From: Caulobacter endophyticus
GTDB lineage: Bacteria > Pseudomonadota > Alphaproteobacteria > Caulobacterales > Caulobacteraceae
Assembly: GCF_029543245.1 (NCBI RefSeq)
Contig: NZ_JARQWV010000012.1
Span: 1 to 64,000, forward strand
Direction of reading: 5' to 3'
DNA: 64,000 nt
Position numbers and translations under genes: made by a program. The notes under the pieces are model-generated. The model saw only the letters and a program-made list of their open reading frames with translations. It was not told where the DNA came from and did no database searches. Shown here piece after piece: positions 1-8,927 of this stretch; the first letter of the stretch is position 1; each line of letters opens with the position of its first letter.

Positions 1-30
1 TGCTCAGACCTTTCGAGCCCAGCCGCCGCC

Positions 31-76
31 TGAGCAGCGGCCGGCATGGGCCCTCGCCACAGGGGCGAGGGAGGCG
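31..76. repeat. GC-rich palindromic intergenic repeat, copy A
   Basis: This short element holds a CCCTCGCC / GGCGAGGG hairpin. It recurs with only a few mismatches at 24415-24461, so it is a dispersed intergenic repeat rather than a gene-specific site. The first 168 bases of the window carry no supported gene: they hold this repeat, some unremarkable sequence and a second repeat at 119-169. Confidence 0.7.
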
Positions 77-118
77 GGAGTGGTGGGCTGAAGGTGCGGG
101 AAACCGACCTCGGCAGAC

Positions 119-169
119 ACTTCCCCCTCCGGCCCTTCGGGCCACCTCCCCCTTCAGGGGGAGGATCTT
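119..169. repeat. 51-bp intergenic repeat, identical to 17620-17670
   Basis: A 51-bp stretch with two hairpins (GGCCCTTCGGGCC and CTCCCCCTTCAGGGGGAG) is identical to 17620-17670. Here its end touches the TAA stop codon (171-169) of the minus-strand lipoprotein gene. It can fold as a stem-loop at the 3' end of the Mla operon mRNA, but it has no clear T-tract. Confidence 0.8.
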
Positions 170-813
170 TACTCCGCCGGCAGGCCGGCGCCGGCCGCGT
201 TGATCCAGCCCACCAGGTCGCCGATGACCTTGGCGTTGGCCTGGTCGAAAGCGGCGACGATGGGGCCGACGCGGTTGTCGGCGGCCTTCACCTTGGCCTC
301 GAACACCTGGTCGCCGACCAGGGCGCGGTCGCCGGTGCGGCTGATGACGCCGCGTACCTGGACGATGACCTCGGGCGGGGCCTTGGGGCCGTCGACATAG
401 GCCGCCTCGAAGGTGCGGACCTCGAGCCGCAGCACCATCTGGGCCTTTGCCACCTCGCCGCGGCCGATCAGGCGGGCGCGGCCCGGATCGGCGTCGAAGG
501 CCCGCGAGAGGGCTTCGTCGAACTGCACGCTGGCCGGGGCGATCCAGCGGGCGCCGGCGACATAGGCCGCTTCGCCGCCGGGGGCCGTGGTCAGGATGCG
601 GTCGCCGGCCGAGGGGCGGGTGAAGACGGTCGGGGCCTTGAGCACGCCGAACATCGCGCCGGGCGGCCCCTTCGAGGCGGCCGGGGCGGTGGTTCCGAAG
701 CGGTACATGCCCGAGGGCTTGGCCTTGGGGAACACGCTGATGCAGGCCGACAGGCTGAGCGCCAGGCCGGCGACGGCGAGGCCCGAGGCGATTTTCTTCA
801 TCGACGCGCTCAC
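169..813 (-). CDS. ABC-type transport auxiliary lipoprotein (Mla/Pqi-associated)
   Basis: Outer-membrane or periplasmic lipoprotein of the ABC transport auxiliary family (PqiC-like). Such proteins partner MCE-domain ABC systems that move phospholipids between membranes. The N-terminus has a lipoprotein signal peptide with an LSAC lipobox near residue 23. The rest is a small alpha/beta domain without enzymatic motifs. It is the last of four minus-strand genes. A GTG start at 813 overlaps the mlaD stop as GTGA, which favours that start; an ATG at 801 (MKKIASG) would also give a good signal peptide. The family call rests on context plus the lipobox and size (214 aa). The transported substrate is inferred. 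Confidence 0.75.
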   Translation of the reverse strand: MSASMKKIASGLAVAGLALSLSACISVFPKAKPSGMYRFGTTAPAASKGPPGAMFGVLKAPTVFTRPSAGDRILTTAPGGEAAYVAGARWIAPASVQFDEALSRAFDADPGRARLIGRGEVAKAQMVLRLEVRTFEAAYVDGPKAPPEVIVQVRGVISRTGDRALVGDQVFEAKVKAADNRVGPIVAAFDQANAKVIGDLVGWINAAGAGLPAE

Positions 814-1748
814 GGCTTGATCTCCACTTCCTTGGCCGGGGCCTTGCCCACCAGGCCGCGCGGGTTCTGCTCGACCTCGCCGACCAGGCGGTCGAGGGAC
901 TCGGCGGCCGACTGCAGGGTGACGATGGCCGACGACAGCTGCGGCAGGCCCGTAGAGGCGAAGTCGCTGGTCGGGCCCTCCAGGCGGCCGACCATCGAAC
1001 GGACGTCCTTGGCCGCGGCCTTGATCTCGTCGGCGGCCGCGCCGAGGTCCTTGATCGCCTTGCGGCCGTCGCCGTCGACCACCCCTTGCGTCGAGCGCGA
1101 GAGGTTGGCGATCTCCTGGGCGGTGGCGTCGATGCTCTGCAGCGCCTTCTGGGCGTCGGCGATGACCGCCTTGCGCTCGCGCAGTTCGGCGGTGACGGCC
1201 TGGACGTCGGACAGGCCGGCGCTGAAGGTTTTGATGTTGCGGTCGGACAGCACGCGGTTGACGCGGTCGAGCGCCTCGATGGTGCGGGTCAGCACCGTGC
1301 CGCCGCCCTCGAGCAGGTCGGACAGGGCGCTGCGCTGGCTGCGGATGATCGGGATGTCGCCCTTTTCGACGGTGTCCTTCAGCAGCGGCTTGGTCGAGGT
1401 GCCGGCGGTCAGCTGGATGTAGTTGACGCCGGTGATGCCCTGGGGCTCCAGCGTGGCGTAGCTGTCGACGCGGACCGGCACGTCCGAGGTCAGACGGGTA
1501 TGGGCGATGACGCGGTTCGGGTCGGCCTTGTCGAGCTCGATCTTGGTGACCTCGCCGACCTTGATGCCGTTGAAGTGCACCTCGCCGCCCTCCGACAGCC
1601 CGCGCACCGGGCCGACGAACAGCACGTCGTAGAGGTCGTAGTCCTTGTTGAACTGCAGCTTGGCCAGCCAGACGACGAACACCACCAGACCCATGAACAG
1701 GATCAGGCAGGCCGCGCCCACGAGGGCGTAGTTGGCGTTTCTTTCCAT
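810..1748 (-). CDS. mlaD: MlaD-type MCE-domain substrate-binding protein
   Basis: Inner-membrane-anchored periplasmic MCE protein that carries lipid between the MlaEF-type complex and its partners. The 312-aa product starts MERNANYALVG, has one membrane segment at about residues 8-29 and an MCE domain at about 38-115 (VGPVRGLSEGGEVHFNGIKVG). A long helical C-terminal region follows, typical of MCE proteins that form hexameric tubes. The ATG at 1748 overlaps the stop of the ATPase gene (TGATG), so the start is well fixed. In frame the reading frame is open further upstream, but that stretch is antisense to the ATPase gene. The symbol follows domain content; the system may be closer to plant TGD or LinL/Mkl types than to E. 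coli Mla. Confidence 0.85.
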   Translation of the reverse strand: MERNANYALVGAACLILFMGLVVFVVWLAKLQFNKDYDLYDVLFVGPVRGLSEGGEVHFNGIKVGEVTKIELDKADPNRVIAHTRLTSDVPVRVDSYATLEPQGITGVNYIQLTAGTSTKPLLKDTVEKGDIPIIRSQRSALSDLLEGGGTVLTRTIEALDRVNRVLSDRNIKTFSAGLSDVQAVTAELRERKAVIADAQKALQSIDATAQEIANLSRSTQGVVDGDGRKAIKDLGAAADEIKAAAKDVRSMVGRLEGPTSDFASTGLPQLSSAIVTLQSAAESLDRLVGEVEQNPRGLVGKAPAKEVEIKP

Positions 1749-2569
1749 CAGCGGCTCCTCGCCGTAGCGCCTTTCCCGGCCGCGCGTCCGCGCGGGCCCA
1801 GGAAGTATTCCTTGATCCAGGGGTGGTCGGAGTGTTCGAGCTCCTCGACCGGGGCCTGGGCGATCACCTTCTTGTCGGCCAGGACGGCGACGCGGTCGGT
1901 GATGGCGTAGAGGCTGTCCAGGTCGTGGGTGATCATGAACACCGTAAGATCGAGGCTGTCGGACAGGTCCTTGATCAGCTCGTCGAAGGCCGCGGCGCCG
2001 ATCGGGTCGAGGCCGGCGGTGGGTTCGTCGAGGAACAGAAGTTCGGGGTCGAGCGCCAGCGCCCGGGCCAGGCCCGCGCGCTTGCGCATGCCGCCCGACA
2101 GCTCGGCCGGCTTGAGGGCCCCCGCGCGCGGCGGCAGGCCGGTCAGGGCGATCTTCAGGTCGGCCAGCTCCAGGATCTCGCTCTTGGGCAGGCGGGTATG
2201 CTCGAACAAAGGCGCGGCGACGTTCTCGCGCACGGTCAGGTTCGAGAACAGCGCGCCCTGCTGGAACAGTACGCCCCAGCGGCGCTCCAGCGCCGTCCAC
2301 TTGCGGCGCGAGGCCTCCTGCATGTCCTCGCCGAACAGGCGGATGACACCGCCGTCGGGGGCCTTGAGGCCGATGATGCTGTTGAGCAGCACCGACTTGC
2401 CGGTGCCCGAGCCGCCGACGACGCCCAGCACCTCGCCACGCTCGACGGTGAGGTCGAGGTCGTCATGCACGACGTTGTCGCCAAAGCGCGAGACCAGGCC
2501 GTCGACCTGGATGGGCGGGGCGGCTTCGGCCGCGTCGGGCGCCGCAGCGTGTGAGGAGGCGGCGGTCAT
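1748..2569 (-). CDS. mlaF: MlaF-type ABC transporter ATP-binding protein
   Basis: Cytoplasmic ATPase that powers the MCE lipid transporter. The 273-aa product has a Walker A at residues 52-59 (GGSGTGKS), a Q-loop (FQQGALF), a signature LSGGM at 157-161, a Walker B with DEPTAGLDP at about 181-189 and the switch His in MITHD. All of these mark an active MlaF/Ttg2A-class ATPase. The ATG at 2569 overlaps the permease stop as ATGA, and the gene overlaps mlaD by one base, so translation is probably coupled along the operon. The first 20 residues are Ala/Pro-rich and precede the ABC fold. Confidence in family is high; substrate is inferred from the neighbours. Confidence 0.92.
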   Translation of the reverse strand: MTAASSHAAAPDAAEAAPPIQVDGLVSRFGDNVVHDDLDLTVERGEVLGVVGGSGTGKSVLLNSIIGLKAPDGGVIRLFGEDMQEASRRKWTALERRWGVLFQQGALFSNLTVRENVAAPLFEHTRLPKSEILELADLKIALTGLPPRAGALKPAELSGGMRKRAGLARALALDPELLFLDEPTAGLDPIGAAAFDELIKDLSDSLDLTVFMITHDLDSLYAITDRVAVLADKKVIAQAPVEELEHSDHPWIKEYFLGPRGRAAGKGATARSR

Positions 2570-3681
2570 ACTTCGAGCTCCATGTAGAGCAGGGCGAAGA
2601 CCGCATCGATGAAGATGATGGCGAAGATCGCGTGGACGACGGCGGCGGTGACGCGGCGGCCCAGCGACTCGACGTCGTTGCCGACCTCCATACCCTGGCG
2701 GCAGCCGATGGCGGCGATGACCATGGCCATAACCGGGGCCTTGGACATGCCGATCCAGAAGTGGGTGACGCCGACATAGTCGCTCATCCGCTGCAGGAAG
2801 AAGCCGGGCGACAGGTCCAGCGCGACCCAGACCACGACCATGCCGCCGGCCAGGCCCGCCAGGGTGGCCACGAAGGTCAGCAGCGGGATGGTCAGCAGCA
2901 GGGCGGCGAAGCGGGGCAGGATCAGCGCCTCGTAGGGATCGACGCCGATCACCTGCATGGCGTCGATCTCCTGGTTCATCTTCATCGAGCCGATCTCGGC
3001 CGCGAAGCTGGAGGCCGAGCGGCCGGCCAGCAGGATGGCGGTGATCAGGATGTTGAACTCGCGCAGCACCGACACGCCGACCAGCTCGACGCTGAACACC
3101 TGGGCGCCGAAGTCGGTCAAGAGGTTGGCGCCCAGCAGGGCCACGACCGCGCCGATGAAGAAGGTGGTGGTGGCCACGATCGGCATGGCGTCCAGGCCCG
3201 CGCGCTCGGCCAGCGAGACGATCGGGGCCCAGCGGATCTTGCGCGGGTTGATGGCGCAGCGGGCCAGGGCGGTCAGCAGGTGGCCCAGGAAGATCAGCGT
3301 GCCGTAGCCGTCGCGCAGCAGGTCGAACAGGCCCCGGCCGATGCGGTCGAGCAGGGCGACGACGCCGTGCAGGCGGTTGTCGGGCGGGCATTCGGCCTGG
3401 GTGGCCTCGCCGACCAGTTCCAGCAGGCGCAGGGTCTGGGGGCGGGCCTTGATGCTGCCCGCCGACAGCCGGCCGTCGGCGGCGCGGATGATGGCGTAGG
3501 CGCCGGCCGTGTCGCAGCGGTTCATGCCGGTGAGGTCGAGGTCGAACGACTCAGAGCCCTTCATGGCCTCGGCGAGTCGCAGGCCGGCGTCGGCCATGCC
3601 GCGCGCCGTCCAGTCCCCGGAAAGCACGACGGACTTGCCGCCGTCCTTGTCGTCCAGGGTGAATTCCGCCGGCACGCCCAT
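2566..3681 (-). CDS. mlaE: MlaE-type ABC permease with N-terminal STAS-like domain
   Basis: Integral membrane permease of the MCE lipid transport system. Residues 1 to about 110 resemble a STAS domain (SFDLDLTGMNRCDTAGAY), and about 130-371 is the MlaE/YrbE permease domain with five or six hydrophobic segments and the conserved region around the EIGSMKMNQEIDAM coupling helix. In E. coli the STAS role belongs to a separate protein, MlaB. The N-terminal fusion seen here is common in alphaproteobacterial homologues and would explain why no mlaB follows. It is the first gene of the operon permease-ATPase-MCE-lipoprotein. The ATG at 3681 is preceded by a 221-bp divergent intergenic region. Confidence 0.88.
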   Translation of the reverse strand: MGVPAEFTLDDKDGGKSVVLSGDWTARGMADAGLRLAEAMKGSESFDLDLTGMNRCDTAGAYAIIRAADGRLSAGSIKARPQTLRLLELVGEATQAECPPDNRLHGVVALLDRIGRGLFDLLRDGYGTLIFLGHLLTALARCAINPRKIRWAPIVSLAERAGLDAMPIVATTTFFIGAVVALLGANLLTDFGAQVFSVELVGVSVLREFNILITAILLAGRSASSFAAEIGSMKMNQEIDAMQVIGVDPYEALILPRFAALLLTIPLLTFVATLAGLAGGMVVVWVALDLSPGFFLQRMSDYVGVTHFWIGMSKAPVMAMVIAAIGCRQGMEVGNDVESLGRRVTAAVVHAIFAIIFIDAVFALLYMELEV

Positions 3682-3902
3682 CTACTGCGCTTACCCCTCG
3701 TTGCCACGAACACCCAGCCTAGCAGGGACTGTGTCGCGGGCTCAAACGCTTCAAGGCGTAGCTTGTTGCGTCATCATCATGGCCGAACACGGAAGACTTC
3801 GCTTGCAGCTTTATGCGGCGCCGCCGCAAAGGCGCCGTCAACAGGCGATAATCCAACGCTTGGTTTGTAGCGTCGCATGGGCGCGCGGCATAGAAGGGCC
3901 GC

Positions 3903-5438
3903 ATGGAATTTGCTTCTGTCAGCCGGCGCGGCGCGCTCGGCACGCTGTCTCTCGGAGCGCTGATGGCCATGCTGCCTCGGCTTGTTGCGGCGCAACCGGC
4001 GTCGCCTTCTTCGGACAATGGAGGCGAGGCGTTCTCGCCCGACATTCTGCGCGGCATCGCCGAGCAGCTGGCCAGGAAGCCCTATCGCGCGCCGGCCGCC
4101 GGCGGTGGCGGGGGGCTGGCCGGCCTGACCTACGACGAATATTTCCGCATCCGGTTCCGCGGCGAGCACGCGCTGTGGGCCGACCGGCCGGCGCCGTTCC
4201 GCGCCGAGTTCTTCCCGCCGGCCTATCTCTATCCGCGCGTCTTCCCGATCTACGAGGTCGAGGGCGGGGTGGCGCGGCCGGTGCCGTTCGATCCTGAGAT
4301 GTTCGACGTGCCGGGCGAGCACGGCGACGCAGCCAAGGCGATCGGCGGTTTCTCGGGCCTGCGCCTGCTGTGGCCGCTGAATCGCGCCGACAAGCTGGAC
4401 GAGATCGCCGTCTTCCAGGGCGCGAGCTATTTCCGCAGCCTGGGTCGCGACCAGTTCTACGGCCTCTCGTCGCGGGGGCTGGCCATCGGCGCCGGCGAGC
4501 CGAACGAGGAATTCCCGAGCTTCGAGCGCTTCTGGCTGGAGCGTCCGGCCGACGGCGCCGAGACGGTGGTCGTTCACGCGCTGATGGACAGCCCCAGCTG
4601 CACGGGGGCCTACAGCTTCACGATCCGGCCGGGCCAGCAGGTGACCTTCGACGTCGCGGCCACCATCTTTCCGCGCGTGAAGATGACGAAGATGGGCGTG
4701 GCGGCGCAGAGCAGCATGTTCCTGTTCAACGTCTCGGACGGGCCGCGCGGCGATGATTTCCGCACCGCCGTGCACGACAGCGACGGCCTGGCCATGCTGA
4801 CCGGGACCGGCGAGCAGATCTGGCGGCCGCTGACCAACCCGACGGCCCACCGCCTGTCGTACTTCCAGGACGAGAACCCCCGGGGCTTCGGCCTCGTGCA
4901 GCGGGCGCGGCGGCTGGAGGACTATGGCGACCTCGAGGCCCGCTACGACCTGCGGCCCAGCCTGTGGGTCGAGCCGCTGGGCCCCTGGGGCAAGGGCGCG
5001 GTGGTGCTGGCCGAACTGGCCACCCGCAAGGAGAGCGACGACAACATCGCCGTCTTCTGGCGGCCCGACGCGCCCTGGGAGGCCGGTTCGCGCGTGGACC
5101 TGTCCTACCGCCTGCACTGGGGCGGCGAGCGTCTGGGCGACGGAGAGGCGAGGGTGGTGCGCACCCGCACCGGCGCCGACGCGCAGGATGGCCTGCGGAT
5201 GTTCACCATCGACCTGTCGGGTCCGATGCTGGCCGACGGGCTGGACGGCGTTAAGCTGGATATCGAGGCCAAGGGCGGCGAGACCACCTGGAGCAACATC
5301 ACGCCCTATCCGCGCGCGGCCACGGCGCGGGCCGCCTTCGGCCTGAAACCCAACGGCAAGCAGGCGGAACTGAGCCTGCGCCTGACGCGTGACGGCAAGC
5401 CGATCTCGGAGACCTGGCGCTACCTCTGGACGGCGTGA
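3903..5438 (+). CDS. Periplasmic glucan biosynthesis protein, OpgG/OpgD family
   Basis: Periplasmic protein needed for making or finishing osmoregulated periplasmic glucans. The 511-aa length matches MdoG/OpgG-OpgD proteins. The N-terminus has a twin-arginine signal (SRRGALG, Arg 8-9, then a hydrophobic stretch and an AQPA cleavage region). Tat export is known for OpgD, while E. coli OpgG uses Sec, so this is closer to OpgD in targeting. Family hallmarks include the YDEYFRIRFR region at about residues 78-87 and the FPR.YLYPRVFPIYEV region after it. No opgH glucosyltransferase lies beside it. I leave the symbol empty because G and D cannot be told apart by eye. Confidence 0.85.
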   Translation: MEFASVSRRGALGTLSLGALMAMLPRLVAAQPASPSSDNGGEAFSPDILRGIAEQLARKPYRAPAAGGGGGLAGLTYDEYFRIRFRGEHALWADRPAPFRAEFFPPAYLYPRVFPIYEVEGGVARPVPFDPEMFDVPGEHGDAAKAIGGFSGLRLLWPLNRADKLDEIAVFQGASYFRSLGRDQFYGLSSRGLAIGAGEPNEEFPSFERFWLERPADGAETVVVHALMDSPSCTGAYSFTIRPGQQVTFDVAATIFPRVKMTKMGVAAQSSMFLFNVSDGPRGDDFRTAVHDSDGLAMLTGTGEQIWRPLTNPTAHRLSYFQDENPRGFGLVQRARRLEDYGDLEARYDLRPSLWVEPLGPWGKGAVVLAELATRKESDDNIAVFWRPDAPWEAGSRVDLSYRLHWGGERLGDGEARVVRTRTGADAQDGLRMFTIDLSGPMLADGLDGVKLDIEAKGGETTWSNITPYPRAATARAAFGLKPNGKQAELSLRLTRDGKPISETWRYLWTA

Positions 5439-5562
5439 CGGGACGTCGCAGGGCGGCGGCCTATACGGCTTTTGCGTAAGAACCCGCCTGGGTTTCAATC
5501 TTGGTTAATGAATTGCCGTCACGGCTCTTCCGATCAGGATTCCAGTGACCAGGGGTGGCGGC

Positions 5563-7110
5563 ATGAGCGCGCAGAACCAGCTCGACCAGCGCATGAGCTT
5601 CATGCGCTTCGACCACAAGGACCGCGCCGCGCTGCGAGCCGCCAAGCCGATCATCGACGCCGAGATCAACGGCGCGCTGGACTCGTTCTACGCCCAGGTG
5701 CGCGCCTATCCCGAGACGCGTCGCATGTTCTCGAGCGACGCCCACATCAGCAACGCCCAGGGCCGGCAGTCCTCGCACTGGCGCCGCCTGGCGACCGCCG
5801 AGTACGGCGCCGACTACCAGCAGGACGTCGCCCGCATCGGCAAGGCCCACGCCGTCATCGGCCTGGAACCGCGCTGGTACATCGGCGGCTACGCCCTGGT
5901 GGCCGAGAAGCTGATCCGCGCCATGGTCGAAAAGCGCGCCAAGGGCCTGTTCACCAACGCCAAGAACGACGGCGAGCTGGCCGACGGGCTGGTGGCGCTG
6001 AACAAGGCGATCATGCTGGACATGGACCTGGCCATCTCGACCTATCTGGAGCTGCTGCAGGACGAGCGCGACCAGCTGGAAGCCGAGCGCGCCAGCGCCG
6101 AGCAGCGCCAGGCCGACGCCGTGCGCGCGGTCGGCGACGCCCTGTCGCGTCTGGCGGCCGGCGACCTGTCGGCCCGCGTCGACGGCGCCCTGTCGCCCGA
6201 GTTCGTCAGCCTGAAGTCCGACTTCGACCAGGCCGCGGCCGCCCTCGCCGAAGCCATGGGCGCGGTCGACCGCGCCACCCGCGGCATCCGCTCGGGCGCC
6301 GACGAGATCGCCTCGGCCGCCGACGACCTGGCCATGCGCAGCGAGCAGCAGGCCGCCACCCTGGAGCAGACCGCCGCCGCCGTCGAACAGCTGACCTCGA
6401 CCGTCGCCAAGACCGCCCAGAGCGCCCGCGAGGTCTCCTCGCGCGTCGGCGAGGCCGCCACCGAGGCCCAGCGTTCGGGCGCGGTCGTGACCCGCGCCGC
6501 CGAGGCCATGAGCCAGATCGAAAGCTCGTCCAACCAGGTCAACCACATCCTGGGCGTCATCGACGAGATCGCTTTCCAGACCAACCTGCTGGCCCTGAAC
6601 GCCGGGGTCGAGGCCGCGCGCGCCGGCGACGCGGGCAAGGGCTTCGCCGTCGTGGCCCAGGAAGTGCGGGCTCTCGCCCAGCGCTCGGCCGAAGCGGCCA
6701 AGGAGATCAAGAGCCTGATCTCGGATTCCAGCCGCCAGGTCGGCGAGGGCGTCGAGCTGGTGCGCCAAACAGGCGACGCCCTGCGCGGCATCGTCGACAA
6801 GGTCGGCGCCATCGACAGCCTGGTCAACGAGATCGCCGCCTCGGCCAACGAGCAGGCCAGCGCCCTGACCGAGGTCAACAGCGCCGTCGGCCAGCTGGAC
6901 CAGGTCACCCAGCGCAACACCGCCATGGCCCAGCGCTCGACCGACGCCACCCGCGCCCTGCGCGCCGAGGCCGCCGACCTGGCCAACCATGTGGGCGGCT
7001 TCCGGATCGGATCGAGCCATGCCGCGCCGGCTCAGCGCTACGCCGAGCCGGAACATCCGGTGCACGCCGCCCGCGCCAAGGTCGCCGCCTTCGCCCGTCC
7101 CGGGCGTTAA
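5563..7110 (+). CDS. Globin-coupled methyl-accepting chemotaxis protein (soluble oxygen/heme sensor)
   Basis: Cytoplasmic chemoreceptor with an N-terminal protoglobin heme domain, residues about 10-165, and a C-terminal MCP signalling domain. The HemAT-like motif around His96 ([18 protein letters not shown]) supplies the probable proximal heme ligand. A helical linker with HAMP-like sequence (about 175-230) leads to the signalling hairpin, whose tip [20 protein letters not shown] sits at about 333-352. There is no membrane segment and no C-terminal CheR-binding pentapeptide. I chose the ATG at 5563 because AGGGGTGG lies just upstream; a GTG at 5545 would add six residues. It probably reports oxygen or redox ligands to CheA. 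Methylation-region glutamates and glutamines are present. Confidence 0.9.
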   Translation: MSAQNQLDQRMSFMRFDHKDRAALRAAKPIIDAEINGALDSFYAQVRAYPETRRMFSSDAHISNAQGRQSSHWRRLATAEYGADYQQDVARIGKAHAVIGLEPRWYIGGYALVAEKLIRAMVEKRAKGLFTNAKNDGELADGLVALNKAIMLDMDLAISTYLELLQDERDQLEAERASAEQRQADAVRAVGDALSRLAAGDLSARVDGALSPEFVSLKSDFDQAAAALAEAMGAVDRATRGIRSGADEIASAADDLAMRSEQQAATLEQTAAAVEQLTSTVAKTAQSAREVSSRVGEAATEAQRSGAVVTRAAEAMSQIESSSNQVNHILGVIDEIAFQTNLLALNAGVEAARAGDAGKGFAVVAQEVRALAQRSAEAAKEIKSLISDSSRQVGEGVELVRQTGDALRGIVDKVGAIDSLVNEIAASANEQASALTEVNSAVGQLDQVTQRNTAMAQRSTDATRALRAEAADLANHVGGFRIGSSHAAPAQRYAEPEHPVHAARAKVAAFARPGR

Positions 7111-7138
7111 GGCCGGTTCCAACCTTCGGGTTTCGGAA

Positions 7139-7170
7139 GGGGCGCGGCCGTGAAGGTCGCGCCCCTTTTT
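7139..7170 (+). terminator. Rho-independent terminator after the chemoreceptor gene
   Basis: An 11-bp stem (GGGGCGCGGCC pairing with GGTCGCGCCCC, one G-T wobble) is closed by a 5-base loop and followed by TTTTT. It starts 29 bases after the chemoreceptor stop. Confidence 0.88.
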
Positions 7171-7281
7171 CGTTTGGCCGACCGCGCGGCGGGACGGGGA
7201 GGGCGGACCGATCGTCGCGCCCGCAATTGTTGCGGCGCCGAGGCTGGCGTTCTTGGGCCAGCCGAGCTAGCAGACCGCCCC

Positions 7282-8910
7282 ATGATCCGCCTCGACAACA
7301 TCTCCAAGCAGAACGGCCACCAGATCCTGTTCATCGAAGCCTCGATGGGCATCCAGAAGGGTGAGAAGGTCGGCCTCGTCGGCCCGAACGGCGCCGGCAA
7401 GACGACGCTGTTCCGCATGATCACCAGCCAGGAGCAGCCCGACGACGGGCTGGTCTCGATCGATCCCGGCATGCGGATCGGCTATTTCAGCCAGGACGTC
7501 GGCGAGATGGCGGGCCAGAGCGCCGTCGCCGCGGTGATGGATGGCGTCGGCCCCGTCAGCGCCCTGGCCGCCGAGATGGCGACGCTGGAGGCGGCCATGG
7601 TCGATCCGGACCAGGCCGATCAGCTGGACGCCGTCATGGAACGCTACGGCGAGGTGCTGGAGCGCTTTCAGGAGCTGGACGGCTACGCGCTGGAAGCCCG
7701 CGCCCGCGAGGTGCTGGCCGGCCTGAGCTTCAGCCAGGAACGCATGGACGGCGACGTCGGCCTGCTGTCGGGCGGCTGGAAGATGCGCGTGGCGCTGGCC
7801 CGCATCCTGCTGATGCGCCCCGACGGCATGCTGCTGGACGAACCCTCCAACCACCTGGACCTGGAAAGCCTGATCTGGCTGGAGGCGTTCCTGAAGAACT
7901 ACGACGGCGCGCTGCTGATGACCTCGCACGACCGCGCCTTCATGAACCGCATCATCGGCAAGGTGGTCGAGATCGACGCCGGCTCGCTGATCACCTATTC
8001 GGGCGACCTGGACTTCTATGACCAGCAGCGGGCGCTCAGCGAAGCGCAGCGCCAGGCGCAGTACGAGCGGCAGCAGGCGATGCTGGCCAAGGAAATCAAG
8101 TTCATCGAGAAGTTCAAGGCGCGCGCCTCGCACGCCGCCCAGGTGCAGAGCCGAGTCAAGAAGCTCGACAAGATCGAACGGGTCGAGGCCCCGCGCCGTC
8201 GCCAGACGGTGCAGTTCGAGTTCCAGAGCCCGCCGCGCTCGGGCGAGGACGTGATCAGCCTGCGGGGCGTCCACAAGGGCTATGGCGACAAGCCGATCTA
8301 TGAGGCCCTCGACTTCCTGGTGCGCCGCAAGGAGCGCTGGTGCGTGCTCGGCGCCAACGGGGCCGGCAAGTCGACGCTGCTGAAGCTGGTGGCCGGCGAC
8401 ACCAAGCCCGACCAGGGCGCGGTCAGCATCGGCGCCAGCGTCAAGATGGGCTATTTCGCCCAGCACTCGATGGACCTGCTGGACGGCGAGGAGACGATCT
8501 TCGAGTCGCTGGAGCGTTCGTTCCCGCAGGCCGGCCAAGGGGCCCTGCGCACGCTGGCCGGCTGCTTCGGCTTCTCCGGCGACGACGTCGAAAAGCCCTG
8601 CCGCGTGCTGTCAGGCGGCGAGAAGGCCCGCCTGGTGATGGCCAAGATGCTGTTCGATCCGCCCAACCTGCTGGTGCTGGACGAGCCGACCAACCACCTG
8701 GACATGGCGACCAAGGAGATGCTGGTCGCGGCCCTGGCGGATTTCGAGGGCACGATGCTGTTCGTCTCGCACGACCGCCACTTCCTGGGGGCGCTGTCGA
8801 ACCGCGTGCTGGAGCTGACGCCCGAGGGCATCCACCAGTATGGCGGCGGCTATACCGAATATGTCGCCCGCACCGGCCAGGAAGCGCCGGGCCTGCATCC
8901 GGGCGGCTAG
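7282..8910 (+). CDS. ABC-F family ATPase (ribosome-associated type)
   Basis: Soluble duplicated ABC ATPase with two nucleotide-binding domains and no membrane part, 542 aa. Walker A motifs are at residues 34-42 (GPNGAGKTT) and about 357-364 (GANGAGKST). Both halves carry LSGG signatures and Walker B motifs (LLLDEPSNHLDLE and [13 protein letters not shown]), joined by a charged helical linker (about 235-320). ABC-F proteins bind the ribosomal E site and rescue or tune translation. This one is distinct from the EttA-type gene at 32262 and resembles the Uup/YbiT/YheS branches; I cannot assign the subgroup. I chose ATG 7282 (MIRLDNISK) because the ABC fold begins there; the open frame further upstream overlaps the terminator. 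Confidence 0.88.
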   Translation: MIRLDNISKQNGHQILFIEASMGIQKGEKVGLVGPNGAGKTTLFRMITSQEQPDDGLVSIDPGMRIGYFSQDVGEMAGQSAVAAVMDGVGPVSALAAEMATLEAAMVDPDQADQLDAVMERYGEVLERFQELDGYALEARAREVLAGLSFSQERMDGDVGLLSGGWKMRVALARILLMRPDGMLLDEPSNHLDLESLIWLEAFLKNYDGALLMTSHDRAFMNRIIGKVVEIDAGSLITYSGDLDFYDQQRALSEAQRQAQYERQQAMLAKEIKFIEKFKARASHAAQVQSRVKKLDKIERVEAPRRRQTVQFEFQSPPRSGEDVISLRGVHKGYGDKPIYEALDFLVRRKERWCVLGANGAGKSTLLKLVAGDTKPDQGAVSIGASVKMGYFAQHSMDLLDGEETIFESLERSFPQAGQGALRTLAGCFGFSGDDVEKPCRVLSGGEKARLVMAKMLFDPPNLLVLDEPTNHLDMATKEMLVAALADFEGTMLFVSHDRHFLGALSNRVLELTPEGIHQYGGGYTEYVARTGQEAPGLHPGG

Positions 8911-8927
8911 GCCAGCCTGGGCCGCCC

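Noticed and set aside
3777..5498. A 573-codon minus-strand frame opposite the periplasmic glucan gene
   Set aside because: Composition of a shadow and complete overlap with a gene that has a Tat signal and family motifs.
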